Shown one piece after another: positions 37,575 through 50,600 of a stretch of DNA of 64,000 nucleotides (positions are counted from its first letter, which is position 1; every line of letters begins with the position of its first letter). The stretch is from positions 310,001 to 374,000 of the forward strand of contig LATX02000215.1 of assembly GCA_001466705.2 (NCBI GenBank). The letters run 5' to 3'. This DNA is from Moniliophthora roreri. Lineage: Eukaryota > Basidiomycota > Agaricomycetes > Agaricales > Marasmiaceae. A model generated the notes under the pieces. It was not told where the DNA came from. It saw only the letters and a list, made by a program, of their open reading frames with translations, and did not search any database. A program made the position numbers and the translations under genes.

Positions 37575-38489
37575 CACATCTTGGTCTTCATCCCGCTCGG
37601 TGCGCTCGGCTGTGCAAATTTCGACGATCCATTGCTACGTCTCACTCCTCTCATGTATCCCAGCACTTGCTTTCGATTCATTAGCTGAAAAACCTCAAGC
37701 CTTGGGGAAAAGTTTAAAACAATGGTCATTCGACCAACGTCTCTGGTGCGTTTCATTACCCATGATGTCCTTTTCAACTACTGACAATATCTTATAGTAG
37801 TTAAAGAAAGGTGCAGAGAGCTCGTTGGACGATTTACGATTCCCAAATATGCTGGACACAGATTCAAAAAATACAGCAGCGAGCATTGGTCCAATGACTG
37901 GAGTACATGCCCTCACCTCTTCTTGCTCTACTCCCGATCTCCGTATTACCTACGATTGTCTCTTACTAACATGATATGACGATTGAAATACGGAACGCCC
38001 GGCAAAACTATAGGCCCCTGCTTCAAAAAGCCAGATCACTTCGTTCGCCTTCACCCATCTTCAACATCAGAAGATGCCGAGATACGAGGACATTGGACAC
38101 CGGAAAATCATAACGAGGCTTTCATCTTCTGGGTCAGGGACGGGATGGAGAACCCGAACGTTTATCTGTGCGACATTGGCATGCTCACGGTGTACCAGCC
38201 ACATAACAGTTACGAAGATACCCTCGCGCTTACAAAGAGGATCGTCTTCTCAAATTTGGGGATGAGGCTGTTGGTTTTCAGACCACTAGCTACGTCACCG
38301 GAAGGATTGGAGCTAATAGAGCGTATCCTTCGTCGGGATGGCAATGTTAGGGAGGCTTTGGAGCGTCGTAAATGGTTAGGATACGTTTCGAAGGAGACGG
38401 GGATGTCGGCGGAGAAGGAGATGACGCACTTGGACAGCAAGTGTCCGCGGGAAGGAGAGGCTGTTAGGGTATTGGAGTGGTATCATTAA
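37555..38489 (+). pseudogene. Gene X, unit C (early stop)
   Basis: The upstream frame MIMDPQTTSWSSSRS, the 55-nt intron (GTGCGT...CTACTGAC...TAG) and the long exon are all present. The open part from ~37983 gives 168 codons (KYGTPGKTIGPCFKKPDHF ... VLEWYH) and stops at TAA where unit D reads CAG. An in-frame TGA also precedes it at the point where unit A reads NMIWRLKYG. This copy has the +5 insertion of unit A (TACTG near 38500) but not its +1, so the frame is not rescued. Confidence 0.5.
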
Positions 38490-39159
38490 AAGATGGTAGA
38501 GCGGGTACTGCAGGAGAGGAATTCACATATCTCGAGGCTGTAATTCGTAGAGCAGGTGAATGGCTTGTGAGTTTGCCTTTCCTTCTGTAGACATTTCTCT
38601 GACGTCGGGTACTACTTCGAACAGGTGCACTGATATAAATACGAGTAGGTATGTCCCAGCTATGACATTGCATGGCAATACAGATGTTTATACTCCTTTG
38701 AACCCTCGGAGCATGAGACCTCGGTCATGCGGCGACTGTTCATTTATGGGTTCCAATAGAATCAAGTGCGGGCAAGTTGTCTAGTTTGGACCATCTTCTT
38801 GAGCTCTGACCCGACCTTGACAGGTCCTGGCGCACTGTCAACACAGAGCTGCAGAGGCTTCCGACTGTTCACGGAATCAGGATATCATTCCGTCGGCCTA
38901 TTGACTACAAGACCGTCGTTCTGCCGGTATTGTACTGGGTTCATGAACGTCAAGTCTAAAAGCTTTTCAACAGGGAAGACAGGAGAAATGCTTCGTTAGG
39001 CCTAGGTTCGCCTGCCAACGGTTGCAGAAGCCAGGCGTGACGCTGTCACACCTGTCACACCTGCCAGCTCAAAGCCGCGCCTTGAAAGACATCCCTCCTC
39101 TGCATTCATATTCTTTTTCCGACCCATAATTTAAACATGAATCGGCTATAGTTGCCCTT

Positions 39160-40029
39160 ATGCAGCATAATAGGCCCACCAGACTCCTCAGTGCCACCCA
39201 CAGGGTCGTCACTGCCGCCATCGTTTCGGACGCTTGGATTCCTTCGATGGGTTCCACACGAGCCAGAATCGCGCCGCAGACCTCGGTGATGCACATGCGA
39301 TCATATATTATCCATCACCACTTCATGAAGCTCCTCTCTTCGCGTGTACGGTGTTCTAGGTATCATGCTGGCGTCAAGTCTCTTACGAGGTCTCGGGCGT
39401 TTGGAGCACGAAGAAAAGTCGATATACTGGTTTTGGTGAGTCCGTTGTACGTGATAATACTATTTCAAATATCTGACCTTGCTATTAGGAATCCGGCTGA
39501 CTCCATTACTTGGGAAAGACAGCCGATGCTTGAAGGAAAGGCGCGCTCTTACACAGGTCCTGACTCCGAACCCACTTGCACTACGAACCTCCAAGTCACC
39601 CTGGACATATTGACAATGGGGGAATTCTTCGCTTTATCGCATGCTACACGAAACATTCAAGCATTGGGAGCGAAGTCGGAAATCCTATTCGTAAGTCTAG
39701 CTTGCGTGATTACATCATTCTCGACAACTAATTTTGTTGTTAGGGTCGACAGCCTTCACCGCCGACATAGTATTAGTCGAACACGATGACTAGATTCGGG
39801 AGTTCATTGCACAAGATGCCGATGCAGGTAATTGCTTAAGGCATGAACGACGTCCTGAGGCCGTAATTCTGCGAGTTCTCGCGATGAGCATCATGATGCG
39901 ACTTGGATGCTGGGAAGCATTCGAGCATTTGTGCTCGTCGGTGAGTCCGCTTTGTATATTCGGATTGCTCTCCATATCTCATACCATTGTTAGGAGGTGG
40001 AGAAGGATGCGCCCGATTGTTGGGAATGA
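39160..40029 (+). pseudogene. Gene E, unit C
   Basis: Closest relative of the unit A copy. It begins MQHNRPTRLLSATHRVVTAA and includes RGLGRLEHEEKSIYWFW joined across a GTGAGT...ATTAG intron to NPADSITWERQPMLEGK. The last exons read RRPEAVILRVLAMS, then CWEAFEHLCSS, intron, and EVEKDAPDCWE with a stop at 40027-40029. Joining the first open stretch to the middle exon needs a frame change that I cannot explain by a standard intron. Either the gene is damaged or a short intron escapes me. Unknown product, with no signal or membrane anchor beyond one hydrophobic patch. Confidence 0.4.
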
Positions 40030-40688
40030 AACGCCACCTCTTGACTAGCGCGCTGGGTACATCGCCAGCCATCATGTGCCTGCCGACTTGGAGTATCCCC
40101 CTCAAGGCCTGCTGTTTAACGCGTCATATGGAAGTTTTAGTGATTCTGATAGAACACAAGTAGCGCTTTGGGCTTGATTGTCTGGGTGTCCATGCTTTCC
40201 CGAGTTCTATTGGCTACGCATATGGACTCGGGAAAAGGTGACCCCAAACTTGACAGATGTCGATTATCTACGATTGTACAACATGGTCGTATAGCGTGCC
40301 GTATCCATGCGCTTCATTCACTAGATTAAATATATATATACACACGTGCTCGTCATCAGGTTCTGCTGTGCTCCTCGAGCCGCTATAGTTCCTTGGCCAT
40401 CTCAGAATATAGGTGGCCATTGTAGTCTGATGCGGCGCTCCAGCACCTACCCAATGACATCTGTTCTTGTCCAAATTCTGGATCCGGCTTCCGCCTGCGG
40501 GGCCAGTTTTTGTCCAAACCTCCGAACGGGGTCCTCACCTATTATCGGAGGGCCCGGGAGAGTCAACGTTGAGGTTCAAGTGTTACATCGTTGCTATACT
40601 CGGTCAAAGGAAATGAATTCAATCACACAATAGTAGATTAATACAACGCAATACATGCAGAGCACATAGTCCATGAAGCCTCCCGTGT

Positions 40689-41414
40689 TCACGGTGCAAC
40701 CTAAAAGGCATCCATTAACGTTAACGCGAAAACAAACGAATATCAGATTGTACTCACCGGGTCTTGACCAGACTGGGTAGACTGAGTTGCCCGCTCGAAC
40801 GTCTGTCTCCCATTAGCATGTACCCACTCACAGTCCTCTGTATTCTCCTCCTGGACTTGCTCCGCCTCTTCACCACGCTCCGAATCAGAATGAAAATCCA
40901 TGAATGTCGTCTTCCCTGAACGAACATTGTTCTCCGTGTGGCGGTAGTGAGTGTTTATCTGGGTACCGGATCCAGTGGTAACTGTAATAGGACTGTCCGG
41001 ATCGACAGTGAGATTGGAACAATTGTTAAAGAAGCCACTGCCAGCAACGGCTTCCAACAACTCGTCGGAAGAGTGAACGACACGTGTGTTGTAATTTCCA
41101 CTCATCGTCCTCCGTTGGTACTTTGAGGTATTCTGGACTGATGGTGGTGGACGCGATGATGAGTCAAATGTCTGAGCGAAGAAAGCCGCATCAGCGGTCT
41201 GTGTACGTGGCGGTGGTGGGAATGAAGTAGATTGGGTAGATTGAGGAGCGGCGTGAGGATGGTGTTGATTACCAGGCGTACTGCGTGTACGGTGATATGA
41301 CGACGTGGAACGTCCGTTATGGGTACGTATATCTGGATCGATCCAGGTGGTTCGACCTCGTACATTATTGAATGTACCACCGTAAATGGTGAAGCCGGAC
41401 TGGTTGTTAAACAT
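40689..41414 (-). CDS. FNN-motif protein, unit D (intact, 222 aa)
   Basis: Same two-exon structure as unit C (40758-41414, 40689-40700) and the same 222-aa length. The first ~190 residues are identical to unit C at the DNA level. Only the acidic tail after EEAEQVQ differs (ENTEDCEWVHANGRQ here, ENTKDYERVRAIGRQ in C). The motif pair FNNQSGFTIYGGTFNNV and FFNNCSNLTVDPD is intact. It starts unit D, which lacks the regulator and the 124-aa gene. Confidence 0.7.
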
Positions 41415-41955
41415 GGTTGAACGATAATAGCAGAGGAGGATATGAATGCTGTCTTAAGTATTGTAGAAAGAAAGGCCCCTGGTTATTACGATCGACCATG
41501 TTCCGAGAGTATAAGGCCAATCGCCGTTAGCAAGACAATAACCATGATGGTCACAATCACTTACAGTACAAGAAAAGATGTGGCATTCAGCCTGTTCGAA
41601 AGACAATTGACGAGAGACTTGGGGCATTGCGATCGTTGTGCTTGGGCTGTCGTGGAGGTCAAGGAGCAAAATAGAATTACAGAAGTCTAGACCATGGACA
41701 CGTGCAAGCTCCTAAACTGGCACAAGGGAATTCTTGCTTGAAAACCAGGTTGGAAGATGGAGTTTGGGCATGTATCTCTGCACATAATTCGGCATGAATC
41801 TCGTTCATATAAATGTCCGGTATGGGATACGGGAATGCAATAGAGATCATAGATGATTTTCTCTGGCGTGACGTGACAAGGTCACATGGCCGCGAAACCT
41901 GAGCACGTGGTTGCGTTTGCGCTTCGTCTCAAACCATGATCATGGATCCACAGAC
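40851..41955. repeat. 1,105-bp tract identical to 36470-37574
   Basis: Partner of the tract in unit C. The first difference on the right is at 41956 (T, against C at 37575). On the left, differences resume at 40850 and before. Confidence 0.85.
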
Positions 41956-42940
41956 TACATCTCGGTCTTCATCCCGCTCGGTGCGCTCGGCTGTGCAAAT
42001 TTCGACGATCCATTGCTACTTCTCACTCTTCTCAGGTATCTCAGCACTTGCTTTCGATTCATTAGCTGACGAAGCTCAAGCCTTGAGGAAAAGTTTAAAA
42101 CTATGGTCATTCGACCAACGTCTCTGGTGCGTTTCATTACCCATGATGTCCTTTTCAACTACTGACAATATCTTATGGTAGTTAAAGAAAGGTGCAGAGA
42201 ATTCGTCGGACAATTTACGATTCCCAAATATGCTGAACACAGATTCAAAAAATACAGCAGCGAGCATTGGTCCAATGACTGGAGTACATGGCTTTACCTC
42301 TGGATGTTCTACTCTCGGTCCTCGTATTACCCTTGACTGCCCCTTATGAACATATTCTAGCGGTTGAAGTACGAGATGCCGGACAAGACCAGAGACTTTG
42401 TTCGCCTTCATCCACCTCCAAGCTTGGAAGATGTCGAGATACAAAGTCATTCGAGACCAGAAAATCATAACGCGGCTTTCATTCTCTGGGTCGAGAGGAA
42501 GATAGAGAAGCCGACCGTATACTTGTGCGACGTTGGATGAGCTACATCACAGTTTTAAAGGCATGCGCGCGCTTACAAAAAGAACTACGTTCTCGAATTT
42601 GGGAAAGAGGCCGTTGGTTCTCAGACCATTAGCTGCGCTGCCGGAAGGAGTAAAGCTGATAGAGCGTATCCTTCGTCGGGATGGCAGTATTAGGGAGGCT
42701 TTGGAGCATCGTAAATGGTCAGGATACGTTTCGAAGGAGGCGGGGATGTCGGCGGAGAAGGAGATGACGTGCTTGGATAGCAAGCATCTGCAGGAAAGAG
42801 AGGCTATTCGGTCGTTGGAGTGGTATTATCAGAAGATGGTCGAGCGGGCAGGAGAGGAACCCATAAATCTCGGGGAACTAATCCGTAAAGCAGGTGAATG
42901 GCTTGTGAGTTTGCCTTTCCTCATGTGGACAGTTCTCTGA
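41936..42940 (+). pseudogene. Gene X, unit D (broken 5' part, best-preserved 3' part)
   Basis: The 5' frame MIMDPQTTSRSSSRS and the 55-nt intron are kept, but a stop follows YSRSSYYP and a deletion removes part of the centre. From 42533 on the frame is open and appears closest to the ancestral C-terminus: FSNLGKRPLVLRPLAALPEG, ERILRRDGSIREALEHRKW, LEWYYQKMVERAGEEPINL, RKAGEWL followed by GTGAGT. It shows that the 3' ends in A and C contain insertions. Confidence 0.5.
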
Positions 42941-43519
42941 TGTTGGGTACTACTTAGAGCAGACGCATTCGTTCCAGCTCAATAGCGCCAATATGGGTCG
43001 ACTCGGTCCACTCATGATATCGCCTGGGGGTGCAGACGTTGGTGCTCCTTTAAGTCTCCTTTGGAGATTCCGAACCCCCTTCGCGCAGCCACGGTTCATT
43101 TATGGCCTTTAGCCGAATCAAGTACAGGCAAGTCATCCAATCTTGACCATTCCCTTGTGTTCTGACGCACCTTTGACATCAGAACTGGTTCTTGAACCAC
43201 CGATGATACCATTCTATCAGAACATTGACCGTGATATCATTGTTCTGCCTCTTTCAATCACCTGGTACAAGGATCTTACAACAGCATTCCCATACTGTCT
43301 GGTAGCGAAGTTGGGAGGACGCTTTGTGAGGCCCAGGTTCGCTTGCCAACGATTGCTCGCCTTGTGGAAGCTAGACGTGACACCGTCACACATGTCACAC
43401 TTGCCAGCTCAAAACCGCGCCTTGAAAGACACCCTTACTCTATACTCATACACTCTCTCCGACACATGAATCGAACATAGTGGCCTTTATACAACATCAA
43501 AGGCCCACCAGATTCCTCG

Positions 43520-44345
43520 ATGCCACCCACAGAGTCGTCACTGCCGCCTTCATTTCGGACGCTTGAATTCCTTCCTTCGATGGTTTCTACACGGGCCAAA
43601 ATCGCACCGCAAGCCTCGATTTCGCATGCACGATCATATATCATTCATCTTTACCTCATGAAGCTGCTCCCGTCGTGTGTACGATGTTCTAGGTACCATG
43701 CTGGCGTCATGTCCCTTACGAGGTTTCGGGCGTTTGGAGCACGAAGAATAGTCGATGTACTGGTTTTGGTGAGCCTACTGTACATTATACTTCTATCTAG
43801 CGTATCTAATACTGTCGTCAGGATCCGGTTGACCCTATCACTTGAGAAAGACAGCCGATGCTTGAAGGAAAGGCGCGCCCTTAAGTACCTCCCGGCTCCG
43901 AATCCACACGCATTACGAACCTCCCAGCCATCCGGTACTCGTGTAAAACGGGAACTTCCTCACTTCATCGCATGCACACGAAGCATTCAAGCATTAGAGG
44001 CGAAATTGGAAATACTATCAGTAAGTCTAGCTTGCGTGGTTACATCATTCTCCATAACTAATCTTGTTAGCCTTCGCCAACGTAGTATTACACGAACACG
44101 ATGACTAGATTCAGGAGCTCACTGTCCAAGATGCCGATGCAGGTGATTGCTTAGGGCGTGAATAGCGTTCCGAGGCTGTAGTTCTGCTTCGAGCTCTTGC
44201 GACGAGCACCATGGAGGCGACATGGCTGCTGGGATGAACTCAAGCATTTGCGATTATCGGTGAGTCCGCTTTGTATATCCGCGTTGCTCCCCATATCTCA
44301 TTATTGTTGAGGTGACAGTGGAGAAGGATGCACCCGATTTTCGTT
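43520..44345 (+). pseudogene. Gene E, unit D, degenerate
   Basis: Starts MPPTESSLPPSFRTLEFLPS and aligns with the E copies of A and C, with matching introns (GTGAGCCTAC...GTCAG, GTAAGTCTAGC...GTTAG, GTGAGTCCGC...). The C-terminal exon shows indels (ALATSTMEATWLLG region) and the DCWE ending is lost. Homology to the other units fades near 44480, the right end of the tandem series. Confidence 0.4.
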
Positions 44346-44510
44346 AATGAAATACCACCTTTTGAGTAGCACGTCGGGTACAACGCCGACCACTAGTCGG
44401 CATATGGGAGATCTGAATCATTACAGATGCTTCGCCTGCTGTGTTGGAGTACCCCCCTAAAAGCCTGTATTCAAAGTGCCATCTTGTAGGGATGTTTTGA
44501 TAGGAGGCGA

Positions 44511-45466
44511 ATGACGTCTCGGGTCGACTGTCTGCGACTCCCGTTCCAGCTCCACCTCGAGCTCTCCCTTTCCCGAGCTCGCAATCAGGCTGCTATGGTA
44601 AGCCTTATTATTTGGTATTATCATTGAATGAAAGCTTACAGTTCATTTAGACATGTCACTCCCCATTCCAGCTTTGCCTACCTTTAGCCTACAGCCGAAC
44701 ATATACGGACGTTCAATCACATCCTGCGATCGTACTGTCAACATTGCATTGCTGCAGCGCAGGTCTATCGAAACTAGCCTGACACCTGTACCCATTGAGC
44801 CGGTGGCGCTTCTTCAGCACGTACCTGTTCGCTTGGATCATTGTCCATCATTTTCTACCCAGCTTGTATAACTGCCGATGCAGGCCAGGTTCTCACTTTG
44901 CAGTCATCCTCGCCGTCTTTCTCCATACGCGTATTATTATCTTCATTCCACTCCGCAGTGTTCCTGCGGTGCTGGGAAGCGATCGCGGGAAGTTGCTGCC
45001 AGTAGGCCCTGGAGTTCTCGTCTGGAAGTAGGTGATGGGTGAGGCTGGCTGGTGGTTTGACGTGCCGCCCATGGTTGCTGCTGAGAGGCAGAATTACCAT
45101 GAGGCGTTCGAGGCGGGAGTGAGGATTGAAGAGGTTGGATGACCTGAATGATGTGTGTGGAGTAGCTGCTGATTCGGTGGAGGCGAACGCTGGCTCAGCA
45201 GAGGGACTCCCGTCGATTGCGGAGGTTGTTATGACGTAGTAGCTAGAATCAAAGGTGCTTGGTTCTCGGTACAGGATCACCTGAAACTGTTTCCTTTTGA
45301 ATTTCAACCTTGTTTTGGAAGCGGATAGGTTAACGAGTCGCGGCCCGAGTCATATAGGGCTTAGCGGTCGGCGGCGGTAAGTGATAAGCGCTCGAGTCAT
45401 TTGATAAGCACTGACCGTTAGTACTTCTTTCTTCACTACCCTCACCATCGATTTTCAGAATCCGTT
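44511..45466. other. Region upstream of F-box gene 1, possible small two-exon frame
   Basis: A credible intron (GTAAGCCTTA...TTCATTTAG, about 44600-44650) joins two short open stretches. The second reads MSLPIPALPTFSLQPNIYGRS (44653-44871). No domain or conservation is visible and the first exon has no clear start in the matching frame. The rest, to 45466, is probably the promoter of the F-box gene; no gene supported. Confidence 0.25.
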
Positions 45467-46925
45467 ATGGACCTTCCTACCGAAATATGGGAGGAGATTA
45501 TTCTTCAATGTTCTCCCTCAGATTGGATCCAGGTGGTCCGAGTTTCTTCCAAGTTCCGGGACATCAGCACCCCACTCATCTACGAGTACATCAAAATCGA
45601 GGACAATCTGGTTAAAATAACGAAATGCTTCAAGTCTTTGGTTAAAAATCCTATTGCCGCTGATTCGGTAAAGATTTTATGGCTCGAGTGGTATGTGCTC
45701 TGAACTTTCTGCTTTGTCCCATTTTCTGATCTTGATCAGGTCATCTCCGAGTCAAACGTCCAGCTGTCCACTTCAAGCCTTTTTCCAGCTTCATCTTGAC
45801 GCACTGTCAGCTTTGCATAACCTTCAGATTCTTGGTTATCTTCCACCCCCACCTTACAGCCAAGCGGCAGATGCTATCCTAACACGATGTACCTTTCCTC
45901 ACCTCTTGGAAGTTACACTTTGCCCATCATCTATCCATGCCAACATGTCCTTCATACGACGACACAGCCAAACTTTGTGGTCCATTTCAGTTATGCCTTG
46001 GAATATAATCGAGAAGGGCGAAGACAGCATCACTTTGGATGCGGAATTCCCAGCTCTCGAAGTTATCAGTCTTCCTACTAAAACCACAATTCCATTTTTA
46101 CGAACGACGTCAATTCCTTTGCTTGCTGGTATAAGTCTCGTCGACGTTGAGATGTCAACTATTGACGAGATCACCAGCGCCATTAGAGAGTCCTGTGAAC
46201 GCTCAGGAATGAAAGATCTCGTCTTTGAAATGATGTTGAGAACGCCAATTCTGCGCCCTCGGATCTTTCAGATGATATCTAGCCAGCTGTCCAATCTCGT
46301 CGCACTCAGTATCGAATGCACTTCCGTCTTATTGCATGGTCGTAATCGCGCGGTATGCTGGGGTCATTACTGTGCTGAAACTCACGAGAAATGACAAATT
46401 CATTGACAGATTGATGTCGAGGGGTTTGCTCGCGGGCTCAGCATGCTCTCCAGGATTGAACAATTCTCGTGGTTTCAGCGGTCACGGCGAAAATACCCTC
46501 CATATGATGATGAGGTCCATAGGGATGTCATTCGCATGGCCTCCCGTTGCCCCTCGTTACGCTTATGCATGATCCCTTGTAAGTTGGTTATACTGGCTAC
46601 CTGTATCACTCTAACGAAGCTATGACTAGACGGCCAACAATGGAAGCGTATCGTAGACGATATATGGGTTCCCAAAGACTCTACACTAGAAGCTGCTCAA
46701 TGGTTGTTCGACAGACTTCGTTCCCCCAACGGTTACCCAGAACTCATTCTGCATATGGAGACATATTCGGGGTCGAATCCAGAAGTAAATAAAGCTATTT
46801 CCGTGTTCAGTGCTGAAGAGGGTGATCATAGGGCAGTGCCGATTTTGAGAGTTGGCAAGGAATTGGGATTCTGGAATCTGACAGCGTTTGAGTCGGAAAT
46901 TGTTGCCGATGGCTCTGTATACTAG
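45467..46925 (+). CDS. F-box / LRR-like protein 1 (intact)
   Basis: Four exons (45467-45690, 45740-46352, 46410-46578, 46630-46925) join to 433 aa. The N-terminus is a degenerate F-box (MDLPTEIWEEIILQCSPSDW, then VRVSSKFRDISTPLIY). A leucine-rich, irregular region follows (LDALSALHNLQILGYLPPP, FPALEVISLP, QLSNLVALSIE, CPSLRLCMIP) as in Agaricomycete F-box proteins of ~430 aa. Such proteins act as substrate receptors of SCF (Skp1-Cullin-F-box) ubiquitin ligases; the target is unknown. All introns are 49-57 nt with standard borders and phases match, so the copy looks functional. Two decayed relatives lie at 55018 and 57647. Confidence 0.82.
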
Positions 46926-47630
46926 CTCAGAAGCCCATAGAATGTCCTGTTGAAATGGGAAGACGTGGCCAGAGTGGCAGCACGATGATGCTGGAATGCG
47001 CGTAGGATGTATCGAGGCATAACTGGCGCAATGTCTGGCGCTGATGCGTTACCTGGAACGTGCTTTAATGGGAGAGGAAGGTTTAGATATTGGTTTGGAA
47101 GGTGAGCATCAAGAGCGGGGTGACGTTGCGAGTAACCGAAGGTTACGAAAGCCGATGGGTCACAGAAAGTATGGTCTGTTTCGCGAGGTTACACACAATA
47201 GGCAGGGGCGTAACGGTCATCTTTTGGGGTTTAATGCAAGAACAGTGTAGTCATCGAGCGACGTTGAGCGGAAAGGCTTTCCGGAGTTGGACAGCTAGTT
47301 CGACAGGACAGGGCAATCCAACATAGGAAAGTTTATCTGGGGAGCCTTACGTGCATGTCTGAAGCCCTCACAGACGCTCCCTTCCAGCACCGAGTTTCAA
47401 CCTGGTAGTCTCAAACGGTTGATATGCCGTTGAGCGTAAACTTCGAGGTCTTGTACAATAATAGAGCATTCTCTTCCTCGTTCTTTCTACTACATGGATG
47501 AGCTAACTAATTCTAAATATTGAGGTGCGTGATGCATGATGTGTGTATCGTACTTGGTCGTGGTCATAGGTATGTAGGAGACATGATCGAGGCAATCGAA
47601 AAGACGAAGCGAAACGAGGAGCTCTAGCGT
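46926..47630. other. Intergenic between convergent genes
   Basis: Contains the 3' regions of F-box gene 1 (plus) and ARB1 (minus), which converge here. Short open frames (up to 78 codons) have no supporting features. Confidence 0.4.
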
Positions 47631-50600
47631 CTACGTGGTCCCCTTCGGCGCTGTTTTGCTGAACAGCTTGGCCTTTTCAATTGAAGCCATACCTATTATA
47701 CCATTAGCATCCGACGTAGATAAGAAGGAATGGGAGATACTCACTCTCTTCAGCCAACATCTTCTTATAATCAACGACCGTGATATCTTCCTTCGTCAAG
47801 TTGCGAATATGCTTATCCTTGACTTCCCAGAGCTCTTGGGCGACTTGTGAGATCAGACCTATGGGGGAGCGTCATTGTCAATGTACGTTCGTTTTGGAGG
47901 TGATGTGTAGGTGCATGTAAGGCAGCGAGTAGGGAGAGAACTCACGGAAATCGTGCGACACCATCACAACACCACCTTCAAACTCCTTAATAGCCTTGGC
48001 GAGAGCGTCAATGGATTCCATATCCAAATGGTTTGTTGGTTCGTCTGTTGGGGGAGATTGATTAGTTGACGTTCGATATACAGAAAGGAAGAGCAATGAG
48101 AAAGCGGAAAGGAAACAACGGCGAAGGAGGTGGCAGTAATGAAGAGACAGGCAGCAGTAACGCCAATAGCGACAATGGCGATTCCCAATATCAAGCCACA
48201 GTGCGAGGTAATTCGTGGCTTCGTCGAGAAAGCCTGACGTGGCAACACCACCACCGACACCCCAGGCACCCACGATATCGGGAGCACAGATAGTGCTCGT
48301 GCTGGTATGAATGGTGCTGTGGTCGATACCAACATTCCGAACTTGGCGCGGACTAATTCCCAACTCCGCTCTGGGCTGCAGCAAAGACAATGAAAGTAGC
48401 GTGACATTCGAAGGCTACGCGCCGGCATGGGGTATAATGGCCACTCTGTCGCCTGACTGGTACCGGGGCTGAGCCCAATATCTGTTTTCTCCTGGCGTCG
48501 GCGAGATGCTAATGCTCCTGATGTATCTGTCGTACACCTGGGGGAAGCGAAACTGGTACCAGTGGAAGTCGAGATGCCGATGGCTGGTACAGGGCTAATT
48601 CCTATAAATGCCTGTGCTCGCAACGAAGGAGGGGTCGACAAAGCTAGTGGTACTAATGCGACTGCTAGTACTGGTATCGATACCGAGGCTGGAGTTGGCA
48701 CTGAATCTGAGCGAGAAGCCCCATCTCGTACAACCAAGTAGCTGTGTCCACGACGAGTAGCAACGACGATGATATGGTACCAATAGTAGCCTTGAACGTA
48801 GATAGGGTGCCCTAGCATCATGAAAGTAGAGCTCGCCGAGGTGCTGATGTCGAAACACTGCTATCGAAGCAGCAGCAGCATCTCTTCGCATCGGCCGTTT
48901 GTGCTTCTCCTGGGTGATCCTGCGAAAACGACTGGTAACCATGACCCAAACATCAAGAGCACCGCTGCTAGATCTGATGGAGGTATGAAGCCCACTTTAC
49001 TACTGCCTGATGCTACTAGTAGTCATGATCCTCGGATAAGATTATCCTGGAAAGAGGGTTGACGTTGCGAGGATGCTGGTGTCGGTTGTGGAGATGCTGC
49101 TAATACTGGTAGCGGCAAAGGAAACACCTAGGTGTGGGGTGGTCCTTGCAATAGCGCTGGCGTTCCTGGTGCTGCCGCCCATGGCGATGTAGGATCAAAT
49201 ATGGCATCGATGCTGGTCATAAAACACCACTTGTAGCGGTGGCTTGAGGAATCAATGTCTCTATGGAAGCCGGTGCTGACGTTGAAGCTCTCCTCGAACG
49301 AGCCGAGGGTGCCGTGACTGCAGGTGTCGATGGGGGTGTATCCCTGCTGATATTAACAATACCTGGCAAGAGCAGCCACGATGGGAACAACCAACCCTAT
49401 CCTGCGAACCTTCGAGGCACGAATAGTAGAGCTGGCTGCACGACAAGCCCTCCCCTCCAACCTTGAAAAGATGAGTGCCAGTGCCGGTGTAGGTGTACGG
49501 TCAGACACCCTTAACCAGGACCAAGAAGACGAAGGTTGGAAGATGGTAGTAGCACCCCGCCTCAGATAAGACACCGCCTTGGTGGTAGCGACTGCTACCC
49601 TCGAAAGGCTTCGCAAGAGCGAATGTAGAAATGGGTCTTCGCCTGGCGCAGACACTAATCCTGGTGTTGCAAGTACCCGTTGCCGATGTTTCCAGGCTCT
49701 GGGCTGGAATTGATCTTGGCTTCCCTCGGCGTCGGGTCCCTATGGTGGGCACCAGCACCTGGAGGTGGATTACTGGTGTGGGGTAAGGTGCCTCCTAGCG
49801 CTTGGTGGTAAAAGTGCGTTCATACCGGCGCTGCCTACGACGACGACGATGAACTGCCAAAACGACAAGGTGCCAGGTGACCCTGCTAGTGAGGCTACGG
49901 TAGTCTTCGGGCAGTCTCGTCATATAGGGTTTATGGTACCGATACCGGTGGTGTCGCTAGTATCGAGCTGATAATGCTGGCGCTGACGCCCGAGGCAAGT
50001 CGCAATGCCTGGCTCTATTTGGGGCAATGAAGTACTTCCTGCTATCCCGCTGGGCAGAGCTAGCGATTATGGCACTGGTTGTAGCAGCGCTGAACGTGCC
50101 ACAGGAAGTGAAGAAGGTAACGCTAGTGTTGGTGTTCTCGATGCCGCCAGGAGAAGTATCGGCGCAGCTACCGCAAGTACTGGTACCGACGCTGGATGTA
50201 ATTTCTGCGCTCGAGGTCCAAGTCACTGGTAACGGTGCAAGAGCTAGCTTGACGTTCGAGGTAGCTGGGCGGCACTGACCCTCAAAACAACGTAGTAACC
50301 TGAAACCGATAGGTGAGTATTTCCATACCAAGGGAAACGGCAAGTGGTTAACGTGACTCACAACCAGCGAACGCAGATACGACTGCTTCCCTGCTTTAAC
50401 CTCCTAACCTAATAGAACTAAAAGTCGAGTTATTCGAGTTATTAAAATGATACATGATCCGGGCATGGCAATACGACTCACCTCCGATACCATCTCCTGA
50501 AATTCAAACCTAAAAATGATACATTCAGAGCCAGTACTCACGTCCAGGTAAAACAAAGCTACTCACCAATCCGCCTGACATCTCCGAAATAGCCACTCTC

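Larger units (their letters stand above)
26541..40408. repeat. Right arm of the inverted segmental duplication (units B and C)
   Basis: In plus orientation this arm reads: shared flank, regulator copy B, 124-aa B, FNN B, X B, E B (unit B, to ~34.9 kb), then regulator tail, 127-aa C, FNN C, X C, E C (unit C). Unit A on the left has the same order on the opposite strand. The arm is longer than the left arm because it holds two units. Unit D (40557-44480) follows as a third direct copy that starts at FNN. The outermost match to the left arm ends near 40408. Confidence 0.82.

Noticed and set aside
45887..46183. Short frames on both strands inside F-box gene 1
   Set aside because: Shadows of exon 2, which is a continuous 613-nt coding exon with correct phases.
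47964..48821. 285-codon minus-strand frame within the ARB1 intron
   Set aside because: It overlaps the DEPTNHLD exon in the wrong frame and is made of decayed repeat sequence; no domain.
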